Positions 1 through 9,081 of a stretch of 64,000 nt of DNA are shown piece by piece. The notes under the pieces were generated by a model. The model was given only the letters and a program-made list of their open reading frames with translations. It was not told where the DNA came from and ran no database searches. Location of the stretch: assembly GCF_046159715.1 (NCBI RefSeq), contig NZ_JBJXCT010000007.1:37806-101805 (forward strand). Direction: 5' to 3'. The position numbers were made by a program, and so were the translations under genes. Position 1 is the stretch's first letter, and every line of letters starts with the position of its first letter. Source of the stretch: Pampinifervens sp037481935. Its GTDB lineage: Bacteria > Aquificota > Aquificia > Aquificales > Aquificaceae.

Positions 1-1
1 T

Positions 2-52
2 TATCCACTCTCTGAGGAAGCTGCAACGGCAAAGACAAAGCTTGGAAGGTAG
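2..52 (+). CDS. Possible 3' end of an upstream gene (partial)
   Basis: An open frame enters from the left edge and stops at TAG (50-52), giving about 16 C-terminal residues ending in KTKLGR. The stop lies one base before the uppS ATG at 54, a spacing typical of the tight operons here. The family cannot be recognised from so few residues. The uppS frame itself is also open to the left edge, so this call rests only on the stop-to-start spacing. Confidence 0.3.
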   Translation, partial: YPLSEEAATAKTKLGR

Positions 53-53
53 C

Positions 54-734
54 ATGAGGATACCAAGGCATCTGGCGGTTATAATGGACGGAAACGGAAG
101 ATGGGCGAGGGAAAGGGGGCTGCCGAGAATAGCCGGCCACTACGAGGGTGTAAAGAGAGCAGAAGAGCTTGTGGACGCGTGTATGGAACTGGGTATAAGA
201 TGGCTCACCCTCTTTACCTTTTCCACAGAAAACTGGAAAAGGCCAGAGATTGAAGTAAAGGGTCTTATGAGACTTCTTGAAGGATATCTCAGAGAAAAAA
301 CCCAGTTGCTCTTTGAAAAAGGCATAAGGGTTTCCTTTATAGGAAGACGGGACAGGTTGCCACTCAGTCTTCTGAAGGAAATGGAAAGGGTTGAAAGGCT
401 GAGGCCAGCAGAGGAGAAGCTTCATGTATTTCTTGCCCTTGACTATGGAGGCAGGGATGAGATACTCAGGACATTAAAAAAAGTCATGGATATGGGTTTA
501 GAACCCACGGAAAAGAGCTTTAAATTACTTTCAGACCTGCCCCATGTTCCAGACCCAGACCTTCTAATAAGAACGGGTGGAGAGAAAAGAATATCCAACT
601 TTCTCCTCTGGCATCTTGCATACACGGAGCTTTATTTTACAGATACTTACTGGCCAGACTTTCGGAAAGAGGAACTCATGAGAGCCCTTGGAGATTTTTC
701 AAAGAGGGAGAGAAGATTTGGAGCACTTCTTTAA
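54..734 (+). CDS. uppS: Isoprenyl transferase (undecaprenyl diphosphate synthase)
   Basis: Cytosolic cis-prenyltransferase that condenses isopentenyl diphosphate onto an allylic diphosphate to make the C55 lipid carrier for peptidoglycan and O-antigen. The N-terminal AVIMDGNGRWA signature (residues 8-18, catalytic Asp12), the TLFTFSTENWKRP segment and the C-terminal RTGGEKRISNFLLW motif are all present. Length (226 aa) is normal. ATG 54 is preferred over an in-frame TTG at 42 because GGAAGG at 44-49 is a well-spaced ribosome binding site. The gene overlaps the start of cdsA, so isoprenoid-carrier and phospholipid synthesis are co-transcribed. Confidence 0.93.
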   Translation: MRIPRHLAVIMDGNGRWARERGLPRIAGHYEGVKRAEELVDACMELGIRWLTLFTFSTENWKRPEIEVKGLMRLLEGYLREKTQLLFEKGIRVSFIGRRDRLPLSLLKEMERVERLRPAEEKLHVFLALDYGGRDEILRTLKKVMDMGLEPTEKSFKLLSDLPHVPDPDLLIRTGGEKRISNFLLWHLAYTELYFTDTYWPDFRKEELMRALGDFSKRERRFGALL

Positions 735-1434
735 AAGTAGAGAGTTTATAGGTATACTGGTAGGTCTTCTGGCCATAGTGGTCAGCCTTTCTCCCTATCC
801 TGTTTTCTACGCAGGTATCCTTGCCCTTTCCTTTCTCATAAGCAATGAAGTCTCAAGGGCTGTTGGGTTTAAGTTCTTCTACCTGGCACCTCTTACCTTC
901 CTCGTAGGTTCCCTTTCTATTGAGCTTGGTTTCGTCTCTGCCCTGCTATTTTCCCTCTATGCAGGGTGGAAGCCATGGTCCATGGATAGCTTTCTAAAAT
1001 CCCTTCTAATCTGCCTGTATGCCGGGCTACTTCCCTTTTTCCTGCTAAAACTGAAAACGGAGGATACCCATGCTCTCATAAAGCTTCTGATTTTTGTCTG
1101 GGCTGTAGACATATTTTCCTACTACGTGGGCAAGAGCCTTGGCAGAAGGCCTCTTTCTCCCAGACTATCTCCTAAGAAAACATGGGAAGGTTTTGCAGGT
1201 GGTGCGATTGCCGGGACTCTTACCATGCTTTTCTTTCATGGATTCAGGGGAGTTCTGTGGTCTCCTTTTCTTGTAGTGATAGCCCTTATGGGAGACCTCT
1301 TCAAGAGTTTTATAAAAAGACAGGTCGGTATAAAGGATTTTTCAAACCTTCTTGGAGAACATGGTGGATTTACCGACAGGTTTGATTCCCTTCTTTTCAC
1401 AGCACCGGTTTACCTGTTTCTTTTAAAATTTTGA
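718..1434 (+). CDS. cdsA: Phosphatidate cytidylyltransferase (CDP-diacylglycerol synthase)
   Basis: Integral membrane enzyme that makes CDP-diacylglycerol from phosphatidate and CTP. It is strongly hydrophobic with about seven membrane segments, and carries the C-terminal family signature including SPKKTWEGFAGG, GDLFKSFIKRQ and GGFTDRFDSLL. TTG at 718 is chosen because GGGAG at 706-710 sits at good distance; an in-frame TTG at 688 would give 248 aa and a longer overlap with uppS. Its product feeds the two CDP-alcohol phosphatidyltransferases found elsewhere in the window (near 30.3 and 41.7 kb). Confidence 0.88.
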   Translation: MEHFFKSREFIGILVGLLAIVVSLSPYPVFYAGILALSFLISNEVSRAVGFKFFYLAPLTFLVGSLSIELGFVSALLFSLYAGWKPWSMDSFLKSLLICLYAGLLPFFLLKLKTEDTHALIKLLIFVWAVDIFSYYVGKSLGRRPLSPRLSPKKTWEGFAGGAIAGTLTMLFFHGFRGVLWSPFLVVIALMGDLFKSFIKRQVGIKDFSNLLGEHGGFTDRFDSLLFTAPVYLFLLKF

Positions 1435-1436
1435 GC

Positions 1437-2753
1437 ATGGAAAAGATTAAGAACTGGATAGAAGAGGTCATACCCTCAGGCTATGATTATGAAGTTTACA
1501 TGGAGCGGAGAAAAAAGATAACCCTGGAAAGCGCTGAAGAAAAGCTTGAAAATCTACTGAGGGCTGAAGAGGCGGGAGTGGGTATAAGGGTTCTAAGGGG
1601 GAAAAGGATGGGCTTTTCATACACCACAGACCTTGAGGAAGCATCTGTAAAGGAGTGTGCAAAGGTGGCCATGCAGGTGTGTGATATAACCCCTGAGGAC
1701 GAGGGCTTTGCTCTGGGTGCATGCGGGACTCACGGAGAGCTGAAAACCTTCTATGACGAGGAGGGCTTGAAACGGCCTATTGAGGAGAAGATAGAGCTTA
1801 TAATAGACCTGGAAAGGAGGGCAAAGGAGCTTGATGGAAGGGTCAGGGGCGTAAGGAAGGTCAGCCTCAAAGAAAATGAGCTTGAGGTTCTTTGCTTGAG
1901 CTCCTGCGGTCTTTATTACCACTACAGGGGCACATGGTACACCCTCATGATGGCAGTGCTTGCGGAGGAAGATGGAGACTCCTCCATATCTTACGAGTTT
2001 TCCGGTGCAAGAGCTCTTGCTGACCTGCCTTTTGACAGTGTAGTGGAGGATGTGGTCTTCAAGGCGACGGCAACCCTCAAGCCCTCAGAAATAGGAACCA
2101 CGAAAGTGCCAGCGGTTTTCTTCAGAGAGGCATCCGCCATGATACTTGAAGCCTTCAGCCCCATATTCCTTGGTGAAACGCTGGTAAAGGGTAAAACCTT
2201 CCTGAAGGGGAAGGAAGGGGAAGGGGTCTTCTCTCAAAAGCTTACCATCCTTGACGACGGCACTCTAAAAGGTGGTTTTATGAGCCTTCCTGTGGATGCA
2301 GAGGGTTATCCCATGCGTAAAAAGGCGGTGGTGGAAGAGGGCGTATTCAGAGGCTTTCTCCACAGCACATACACTGCCCTCAAGTCAAAGGCTGAACCCA
2401 CTGGTAACTCGGTGAGAGAGGGCTTTAGAAGTCTGCCGCTTTCAGGAATAACAAATCTCTTTATAAAGCCGGGAGAAAAAAGCCTGCAGGAGCTCCTACA
2501 GGGGGATGTTTTCCTTATCACAGACCTCATGGGCCTGCATACTGTTGACCCCGTATCTGGAGACTTCTCCCTTGGTGCTTCTGGTATAATATACAGGGAA
2601 GGAAGGAGGCAAAAAAGCGTGAGGGGGGTTGTTATAGGAGGAAACATAAGGGACATATGGAGCTCAGTGGTGGATGTGGGCAGCGACCTGAAGTTCTACG
2701 GGAACGTGGGCTCACCTTCCCTCCTTATTGAAAACATAACTGTGGGAGGTTGA
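1437..2753 (+). CDS. pmbA: PmbA/TldE-like metalloprotease subunit
   Basis: Member of the TldD/PmbA (TldE) family, about 438 aa. In known systems TldD and TldE form a heterodimer that degrades unfolded peptides and trims modified peptides. The conserved C-terminal block is clear: LSGITNLFIKPG, LMGLHTVDPVSGDFSLGASG and FYGNVGSPSLL. The HExxxH zinc motif of TldD is absent, as expected for the PmbA/TldE half; no tldD is visible in the window. ATG 1437 follows the cdsA stop (1432-1434) directly; a TTG at 1431 would overlap that stop and has no better ribosome site. Confidence 0.85.
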   Translation: MEKIKNWIEEVIPSGYDYEVYMERRKKITLESAEEKLENLLRAEEAGVGIRVLRGKRMGFSYTTDLEEASVKECAKVAMQVCDITPEDEGFALGACGTHGELKTFYDEEGLKRPIEEKIELIIDLERRAKELDGRVRGVRKVSLKENELEVLCLSSCGLYYHYRGTWYTLMMAVLAEEDGDSSISYEFSGARALADLPFDSVVEDVVFKATATLKPSEIGTTKVPAVFFREASAMILEAFSPIFLGETLVKGKTFLKGKEGEGVFSQKLTILDDGTLKGGFMSLPVDAEGYPMRKKAVVEEGVFRGFLHSTYTALKSKAEPTGNSVREGFRSLPLSGITNLFIKPGEKSLQELLQGDVFLITDLMGLHTVDPVSGDFSLGASGIIYREGRRQKSVRGVVIGGNIRDIWSSVVDVGSDLKFYGNVGSPSLLIENITVGG

Positions 2754-2754
2754 C

Positions 2755-3369
2755 ATGAACAGAGCCTTTGCCCCTATCCTTATGGTGCTTGGGGTCATAC
2801 TTTTCCTCGCTGGGCAGTGGATAGCCTTTGAAATATACGCAAACACGAAGCTCTCAAGGGTAAGCCACAATATGGCTCAATTCATCCATCATCTTTATTC
2901 TGGAGATACGCTCATAAAGCTAAACAGAGCAGATGAAAATGTCTTTATCCTCAGGACGGCAACAGGCAGGGTTATTACAACAGACAACGCCATAGGACCG
3001 CTGAAGGCAGATGATTTTATAGCGGCAAGCTACAACAGGGACGGAAACCTGGCATACACCTACACAAAGAGGGTTTCTCTGTCTGAGTATCTGAACACTT
3101 TCACTGAAAAACCCTTTGCCCTTGGAATTTCCCTTTCAGGTGCTATTGTATTTCTTTCCGGGTTGACTCTGTTAATCAGAGAAGTTAGAGGAACAGAACA
3201 GAGGGAGAGAAAGACAAGGGGGGGGAGTATGCTGCAGGAGGAACTCACGAGGAGGCTGAAGGCTCTGAGAGTGGCCTTTGCCATGAGTGGAGTTATACCC
3301 GGAGAGAGTCTGTCTGAAGCCAAGAAGATACTGGACGATATAATTAAGAGAATGGAGGGCAAGTCATGA
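2755..3369 (+). CDS. Two-helix membrane protein of unknown function
   Basis: 204 aa, not assigned to a named family. A hydrophobic segment lies at about residues 7-28, a predicted extracytoplasmic domain of about 90 residues follows, and a second membrane segment lies at about 122-141. The cytoplasmic tail (about 155-204) is charged and helical. GGGAGG at 2743-2748 is the ribosome site. The stop overlaps the next ATG (ATGA at 3366), so it is translationally coupled to the double receiver-like protein. The coupling suggests, but does not prove, that the two act together at the membrane. Confidence 0.72.
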   Translation: MNRAFAPILMVLGVILFLAGQWIAFEIYANTKLSRVSHNMAQFIHHLYSGDTLIKLNRADENVFILRTATGRVITTDNAIGPLKADDFIAASYNRDGNLAYTYTKRVSLSEYLNTFTEKPFALGISLSGAIVFLSGLTLLIREVRGTEQRERKTRGGSMLQEELTRRLKALRVAFAMSGVIPGESLSEAKKILDDIIKRMEGKS

Positions 3370-4715
3370 ACGTGCTTATAGTCTCCTTTGATAAAAACCT
3401 GGTGAACAGACTTAGGGAGGTCCTTGGTGAACACAACGTGGTGGACGTAAAAAATGGTGAGGAGGCCATAAACACAGTCTCCTCTTACATGGACGTGGTG
3501 ATATATGATGCGGTTTCTGGCTCCATATCAGAAGAAGACATAAACAACATGTTCAGGCAGAAGTTCAAAGACTCAAAATACATAGTCCTTGTGGATGACC
3601 TTTTCCCCGTTGACATGAACAACATAATGCCTCCAAGAAAGATAAAGGTGATGAGAGACGAGGCGGTGGAGAAGATTCCCACCGCCCTGTTTGAAGAGGC
3701 GGGGGAGGAAAAACCTGAAAGCCTTATATCAGAAGAAGAGGCAGCGCTGCTTCTTCCTGAGAGTGTGGTATCCTTTGAAGAAAAAGGGGCAACGCAAGAA
3801 GCGGGTATGGAAGAAGTTTTTGGCTTCAGGGAACTGGAACTGAGCACTTCCAGAAAAAAACTGCTTCTCGTTTCCTTTGATACATCCCTTATAAACAACA
3901 TTAAAGAGGCTCTCTCGGATAGGGTGGATATAGTTGAGGCAAAGAACGTAAAGGAGGCCATTGAAAAGGCAAGGGAGGCGGACATAATCCTCTTTGACAC
4001 CATATCCGGAATGCTTGCCTACAGAACTCTCTCAGACATGGCAAAGGATGATTTTCTGGCAAGAAAGCCTTATGTTCTCCTTATTGATGAACTCTTCACC
4101 ATAGATGTGGGAAGCATTCCCCTTGAAAGGAAGTTCACCTTTGCAAGGGAAGCTGAACTGAGTAAGGCGCTGGAGAAGATTGCAGAGCTTCTGGAAGAAG
4201 CTCCTGCAGAGTACCCCGCGGAGGCAGTGCAGGAGACACCTCTTCTTGAGGAAAGGCTGCCCACAGACCTTCAGCCTGCAACCTTACAGGAAGAGGATAG
4301 AAGTATAATGAGTCTGCTTGAAGAGATAATAGGTGCGGGTTTTGAAGAAACAGGGGAGCAGGAGAAAATGTCCCTCTCTCCAGAAGAAGAAAAAACTCCA
4401 GAAGTGGCCATTACAGAAGAGGCTCCAGTCTCCCAGAGTATGCCTTACATGGAGAATGTGGCAGAAAGCCTTGCAATGGCTATAAGGGAAGTGATTAGAG
4501 AGGAGCTATCCCAGGAAAAGGTCTACTCTGCCCTTTCTCATATACTGAGCCCAGAGGAAATAGGCAGACAGCTGTCTACTGTTCTTGAAAGAAAGCTGGA
4601 GCAAATCCTCAGGGAAAAGGTCAGCGAGGTTCTTTCAGGGATTGATGTGAGCAAGATAGTAAGGGAGGAAGCTTACAGGGTTATGAAGGAGAGGCTTAGC
4701 GAGCTCATCACCTAA
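3366..4715 (+). CDS. Protein with two degenerate receiver-like domains and a helical tail
   Basis: 449 aa. Residues about 1-110 and 165-275 are internal repeats of a CheY-like fold: each opens with a VS-F-D strand (LIVSFDKNLVN, LLVSFDTSLIN), has an Asp after strand 3 (D48 and D211), and a later strand ending VDDLF or IDELF. The acidic pair after strand 1 that binds Mg2+ in true receivers is replaced by Ser-Phe, so phosphorylation is doubtful. A Glu/Pro-rich linker (about 275-360) leads to an amphipathic helical C-terminus (about 365-449). No kinase or output domain is seen. Phosphate-independent signalling or scaffolding is inferred. It overlaps the convergent neighbour by 8 bp. Confidence 0.75.
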   Translation: MNVLIVSFDKNLVNRLREVLGEHNVVDVKNGEEAINTVSSYMDVVIYDAVSGSISEEDINNMFRQKFKDSKYIVLVDDLFPVDMNNIMPPRKIKVMRDEAVEKIPTALFEEAGEEKPESLISEEEAALLLPESVVSFEEKGATQEAGMEEVFGFRELELSTSRKKLLLVSFDTSLINNIKEALSDRVDIVEAKNVKEAIEKAREADIILFDTISGMLAYRTLSDMAKDDFLARKPYVLLIDELFTIDVGSIPLERKFTFAREAELSKALEKIAELLEEAPAEYPAEAVQETPLLEERLPTDLQPATLQEEDRSIMSLLEEIIGAGFEETGEQEKMSLSPEEEKTPEVAITEEAPVSQSMPYMENVAESLAMAIREVIREELSQEKVYSALSHILSPEEIGRQLSTVLERKLEQILREKVSEVLSGIDVSKIVREEAYRVMKERLSELIT

Positions 4716-6447
4716 AAAATAGAGCCTCTTCTCTATACCATCCCCAGACGGTGGGGAAGAGGTTTTCAAACCCCTTCTTTGCTGCAAGCATGCTCTTGGG
4801 AGTTGTAAGGAATATCATGGGTTGCTCCATGGATATTATTCTGTAAGCTTCCCTGTAAAGGGCAACCCTTTTCTCTGGGTTTATCTCAGTTGCGCCCCTG
4901 TCAAAGAGTTCGTCAACCCTCTTCTCCCATTCTGTCTGCGGGCTTTTCTGCCTTGGGTTCCACATGTGAAGAGTTCCCGAGGAATGCCAGACGTTCCTTC
5001 CAAAGTGAGGGTCCATGGATCCCGTTAGCCCGATTATTACCGCATCCCAGTCGTAGGGTGGGGATGTAAGCCTGCTCACCAGGCTGTTAAAGTCTATTGG
5101 TCTGAAGACAACCTTTACTCCTATTTTCTCCAGGTCCTCCTTTATCATGTTCCCCATCGCTTCCCTTTCCTTATTGCCAGCATTGGTAAGAAGGACGAAC
5201 TCAAGAGTGTTTCCTTCAGGGTCTTCCAGCCACCCATCCCCATTTCTGTCCTTAAAGCCAAGGCTCTGGAGTATATCTCTTGCCTTTTTGAGGTTGTATT
5301 CATACACAGGGAAGAGTCCCTCCGTATAGTAGGGTCTGTTTGCCGGCGTGACAGGACCATACAGTGGTTCAGCCAACCCATTGTAAACAAGATAGCACAT
5401 GCCTTCCCTGTCTATGGCGTGGGATATTGCCCTCCTGAATTCTCTGTTCTGAAACCACTTGAGCTTATACTCTGGAATTCCAGAGCTAGGGTTCTGGTTG
5501 AAGACAAGAAAGGTGGTGGAAGGCGTCGGTCCAAGGTCAAAGAGTGTAGTTTCCTTTACCCTGCTCATAAAAAGCACATCCTGAGGCCTCACACCCATAT
5601 AATCAATTTCTCCTAGAGAGTATTTCAAAAGGGCAGTATCCGGGTCCTGTATTATGTAGCCCACCTTTCTTTTTATGTAGGGAAGCTTCCTGCCAAGGCT
5701 GTCATGCTCGTAATAATAGGGGTTTGCTTCATACTCTACCATAACGCCCTTTATATACCTTTTGAGTCTGTATGGACCTGTCCCAACTATCTCCCTCGGG
5801 TCAGTGCTTACGTTCCATGCGGTCATAAAGTTTCCTTCCCTTACATACTTTTCCAATTTGTGTTTTGGCAGTATGGGTGCAGAGAGGGCATTTAGAAAGG
5901 GTGCAAAGGGCTGTGGAAGTCTAAACTCCAAAGTGTAATCGTCCAGCTTCCTTACAAAGCTTTTCACATCCTCCTGGCTTTTAAGAATACCCCTAAACAT
6001 GTCTCCTGTAGAGTTGGGTATGTTGGGGTTGAGGTATATGTCCCTGTAAGTGAAGACCACATCATCTGCAGAAAATGGCTCTCCGTCGCTCCACAGCACA
6101 CCTCTTCTCAGATGGAACAGGTAAACCTTCCCGCCTTCTCTTTCTTCCCAGCTCTGTGCCAGGTCTGGAACAACCTGCATTGTTTTCAGGTCTATCTTTG
6201 TAAGGCCTGTGAAAAGGTCAGAAAGCACCGCAGTGGAGGAGGTTTCCTGGGCTATGGCAGGATTCAGGGTTCTGGGGTCTGAACTCAGCACAAACCTGAG
6301 CTCACCACCTTCTTTACCCTCCTTTACATGAAAGTCTTCTGGGTCTATCCTTACGAAGGACACGTTCCCACCTCTTGGAGAGGAGGTGAGGTAAAAGGGA
6401 AGAAATATCAGGAATATAAAGCCAAGGGCAAAAACAAAAGACCTCAT
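4708..6447 (-). CDS. Extracellular solute-binding protein, family 5 (oligopeptide/dipeptide type)
   Basis: 579 aa, exported or membrane-anchored through an N-terminal hydrophobic segment (about residues 4-22). The family 5 fold is recognisable from FVLSSDPRTLNPA, LSDLFTGLTKID, GVLWSDGEPFSADDVVFTYRD and GTGPYRLKRY. Such proteins bind peptides, nickel chelates or similar ligands for ABC importers. No permease or ATPase genes adjoin it, so it is an orphan component here. It is the last gene of the ispE-prs-dxr operon, with its ATG overlapping the dxr stop (ATGA). Confidence 0.87.
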   Translation of the reverse strand: MRSFVFALGFIFLIFLPFYLTSSPRGGNVSFVRIDPEDFHVKEGKEGGELRFVLSSDPRTLNPAIAQETSSTAVLSDLFTGLTKIDLKTMQVVPDLAQSWEEREGGKVYLFHLRRGVLWSDGEPFSADDVVFTYRDIYLNPNIPNSTGDMFRGILKSQEDVKSFVRKLDDYTLEFRLPQPFAPFLNALSAPILPKHKLEKYVREGNFMTAWNVSTDPREIVGTGPYRLKRYIKGVMVEYEANPYYYEHDSLGRKLPYIKRKVGYIIQDPDTALLKYSLGEIDYMGVRPQDVLFMSRVKETTLFDLGPTPSTTFLVFNQNPSSGIPEYKLKWFQNREFRRAISHAIDREGMCYLVYNGLAEPLYGPVTPANRPYYTEGLFPVYEYNLKKARDILQSLGFKDRNGDGWLEDPEGNTLEFVLLTNAGNKEREAMGNMIKEDLEKIGVKVVFRPIDFNSLVSRLTSPPYDWDAVIIGLTGSMDPHFGRNVWHSSGTLHMWNPRQKSPQTEWEKRVDELFDRGATEINPEKRVALYREAYRIISMEQPMIFLTTPKSMLAAKKGFENLFPTVWGWYREEALFFR

Positions 6448-7577
6448 CCTGTCACCCCCAGAAGCTCCATGCCCCTTCTGTATGCCCAGTCTATGGCTAG
6501 AAGCACATCTTCCAGGCTCTGCGGGTCCCTCAGACTTACAGAGCTCAGCACCTCCTCCACGAGGTTGACTATGTCCAGAAAACCTATCTTACCCTGAAGG
6601 AATAGCTCAACGGCCACCTGGTCTGCACCCACCAGCACCGCCGGATATACACCACCCATGATAGCAGCCCACCTGCAGAGAGATATACTTCTGAACTTTT
6701 CCGTATCAACCCTTTCAAAGGTTATGGGAGAAAGCTCCAGGAGACTTTTCCTTTCAAAGGGAAAGGTCTTTCTTTCCGGATAGTAGAGGCTATGCAGTAT
6801 GGGAATCCTCATGTCTGTCTGTGAGGTATGAAAAAGAAAACTGCCATCCATGAGTTCCACAACCCCATGCACCACGCTCTGAGGATGGACAACCACATCA
6901 AGCCTCTCCACATCAAGGTCAAAGAGGTTTATGGCTTCTATAAGTTCCATACCCTTGTTCATCAGGGTGGCAGAGTCAACGGTAATCTTTGCTCCCATCC
7001 TCCATGTGGGATGCCTCAGGGCATCCTCAACACCCACATGCCTCAGTTCTTCAAGGCTTTTTTCCCTGAAGGGTCCACCAGAAGCGGTAAGATAAACCTT
7101 CCTTATCTCTTCAGGCTTGAGACCCTGAAGTATCTGAAAAAGGGCATTGTGTTCGCTGTCCACGGGCACAATCCTGCCCCTGTTTTCTCTTACCAGTTCC
7201 CTGAGACATATGAGGGACTCTTTGTTGGAAGCCAGGAGCTTTTTGCCCTCTTGAAGCACGAGATAAGTAGGCAGGATACCATCCACGCCCGATATGGCGT
7301 TCATTACCATATCCGAGCCTTCCACTATGGCATAGAGACCTTCCTCACCCTTGAGAAAGTCTGTTCCCTCTGGCAATCTGGAGAGCCACTCCCTTGAAGG
7401 CTCCTCATAGCAGGCTACGTATTTGGGCCTTAATTCTATAGCCTGAAGTAATAACCTCTCTGATGCCCTTTTTGCCAGAAGTCCGATTAGCTCAAAATCC
7501 TCCCTGTATGCCCTCACCACATCAAGCGTCTGACTTCCCACAGAGCCGGTAGAACCGAGAACTCCGAGCCTTTTCAT
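6444..7577 (-). CDS. dxr: 1-deoxy-D-xylulose 5-phosphate reductoisomerase
   Basis: Second enzyme of the MEP isoprenoid pathway: NADPH-dependent conversion of DXP to MEP. 377 aa with the Rossmann motif GSTGSVGSQTLDVV at the N-terminus, the metal-binding VDSEHNALFQ segment, TASGGPFR, and the substrate region HPTWRMGAKITVDSATLMNK. It sits in the same operon as ispE and near uppS, so several isoprenoid steps cluster here. Start and stop both overlap neighbours by 4 bp. Confidence 0.95.
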   Translation of the reverse strand: MKRLGVLGSTGSVGSQTLDVVRAYREDFELIGLLAKRASERLLLQAIELRPKYVACYEEPSREWLSRLPEGTDFLKGEEGLYAIVEGSDMVMNAISGVDGILPTYLVLQEGKKLLASNKESLICLRELVRENRGRIVPVDSEHNALFQILQGLKPEEIRKVYLTASGGPFREKSLEELRHVGVEDALRHPTWRMGAKITVDSATLMNKGMELIEAINLFDLDVERLDVVVHPQSVVHGVVELMDGSFLFHTSQTDMRIPILHSLYYPERKTFPFERKSLLELSPITFERVDTEKFRSISLCRWAAIMGGVYPAVLVGADQVAVELFLQGKIGFLDIVNLVEEVLSSVSLRDPQSLEDVLLAIDWAYRRGMELLGVTG

Positions 7578-8536
7578 AGTATGCCTGCCCTGAGTATGTC
7601 GTGCATGTGTATTATGCCAACAGGTCTTTTTTCCTCATCAACAACAGGAAGAACGGTTATCTTATAGTCCTCCATCCTCTTCAGGGCCTCGGCAGCAAGC
7701 TCTTCCATGGCTGCAGTCTTGGGGTCTGGGGTCATAACGTCCCTGGCAAGGCTTGTGTCAAAGTTTCCTCCCCTGTTTACGAATCTCCTGAGGTCCCCGT
7801 CTGTTATTATACCCACCAGCCTTCCCTCTGCGTTTACTACAGCAGTAGCACCAAAGCCCTTGCTGGTCATTTCAATTATGGCTTCTTTCATGGGAGTATT
7901 TTCCCTTACCACTGGAACCTCTTCTCCCCTGTGGCAGAGGTCTCCAACCTGCCTTAACCTTCTGCCGAGAGAACCCGCAGGATGTCTGAGAGCAAAGTCT
8001 TCTCTGCTAAAGCCCTTTAGCTCCAGCAGAACCATGGCAAGGGCATCTCCAAGCACAAGAGAAGCGGTAGAAGAGCTTGTAGGTGCAAGCTGCAGAGGGC
8101 AGGCTTCTCTTTCCACAGAAAGGAATATATGCACATCAGAGTGCTTTGCCAGAGTGGATTGGGGGTTGTTTGTTATAGATATCAGTGGAACACCCAGGAG
8201 TTTTATGTAGGGTATGAGGGAGTTTACCTCGGGAGATTCACCGCTGCTGGAAAAGGCAAGCACTATGTCTTCCTTGTCTATCACTCCAAGGTCTCCGTGA
8301 AGGGCCTCCGCCGGGTGGAGAAAGTGTGCCGGCGTGCCAGTGCTGGAAAGGGTTGAGGCAACCTTGCGTGCTATATGTCCCGATTTACCCACACCCGTGG
8401 TCAGGACCTTCCCTTCACATTTGAGAATGAGATTTACAGCCTCCAGAAACTCACTACCAAGGCTGTCCCTGAGCCTCTCCAGCGTATGAATCTCTATATC
8501 AAAGACCCTTCTCGCCTTCTGTAGGATTTCATCCAT
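7574..8536 (-). CDS. kdsD: Arabinose-5-phosphate isomerase (KdsD/KpsF family)
   Basis: Interconverts ribulose-5-phosphate and arabinose-5-phosphate, the first step to KDO for lipopolysaccharide. The 320 aa protein has an N-terminal SIS domain (about residues 30-170; GVGKSGHIARKVASTLSSTG, LHGDLGVI, SSSGESPE) and two C-terminal CBS domains (about 195-320). ATG at 8536 overlaps the ppa stop as TGATG; a GTG directly upstream (8539) is less likely. It fits a Gram-negative outer membrane, as does the O-antigen ligase-like gene near 31 kb. Confidence 0.9.
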   Translation of the reverse strand: MDEILQKARRVFDIEIHTLERLRDSLGSEFLEAVNLILKCEGKVLTTGVGKSGHIARKVASTLSSTGTPAHFLHPAEALHGDLGVIDKEDIVLAFSSSGESPEVNSLIPYIKLLGVPLISITNNPQSTLAKHSDVHIFLSVEREACPLQLAPTSSSTASLVLGDALAMVLLELKGFSREDFALRHPAGSLGRRLRQVGDLCHRGEEVPVVRENTPMKEAIIEMTSKGFGATAVVNAEGRLVGIITDGDLRRFVNRGGNFDTSLARDVMTPDPKTAAMEELAAEALKRMEDYKITVLPVVDEEKRPVGIIHMHDILRAGIL

Positions 8537-9060
8537 CACTTTCTGTAATTCTCAATCCCCCTCCTTATCTCCTCATAGGCAAAATCCACCCCCTTGAGGC
8601 CTTCCACCTTTACCCACTTACCCGGTTCAAGCTCCTTGTAATGCTCAAAGAAGTGTTTTATCCTGCTGAGGGTTATCTCAGGCAGGTCCTCAGGGGACTT
8701 TATAGAATCATAGGTGGGGTCCAGCTTGGAATGGGGGACAGCAAGAAGCTTTGTATCTACACCTTCCTCGTCCCTCATCTGCAGTGCGCCTATTGGCCTG
8801 CACCTGAGAACGCTTCCTGGTGCAACAGGATAGCGAGATATGACCAGCACATCCACAGGGTCTCCATCGTCGGCCAGTGTCTGGGGGACAAAGCCGTAGT
8901 TAAAGGGATAGTGCATTGCTGTAAACAGAAACCTGTCCACAAAGACCGCTCCGCTATCCTTGTGTAGCTCATACTTTATGGGGCTGTCCTGGGGTATTTC
9001 CACCACCACATAAATGTCTTCTGGCGGGTTCTTTCCTGGGGGTATGTTTTTCAGGTCCAT
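8536..9060 (-). CDS. ppa: Inorganic pyrophosphatase (family I)
   Basis: Hydrolyses pyrophosphate to phosphate and pulls biosynthetic reactions forward; its neighbour prs belongs to the same nucleotide metabolism. 174 aa, usual length. The metal-binding signature DGDPVDVLV is intact, with upstream YPFNYGFVP and the late SRIKHFFEHYKELEPGKWVK segment. A purine-rich ribosome site lies just upstream of ATG 9060. Confidence 0.95.
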   Translation of the reverse strand: MDLKNIPPGKNPPEDIYVVVEIPQDSPIKYELHKDSGAVFVDRFLFTAMHYPFNYGFVPQTLADDGDPVDVLVISRYPVAPGSVLRCRPIGALQMRDEEGVDTKLLAVPHSKLDPTYDSIKSPEDLPEITLSRIKHFFEHYKELEPGKWVKVEGLKGVDFAYEEIRRGIENYRK

Positions 9061-9081
9061 GTTTGCACCTCCTCTTTTATT

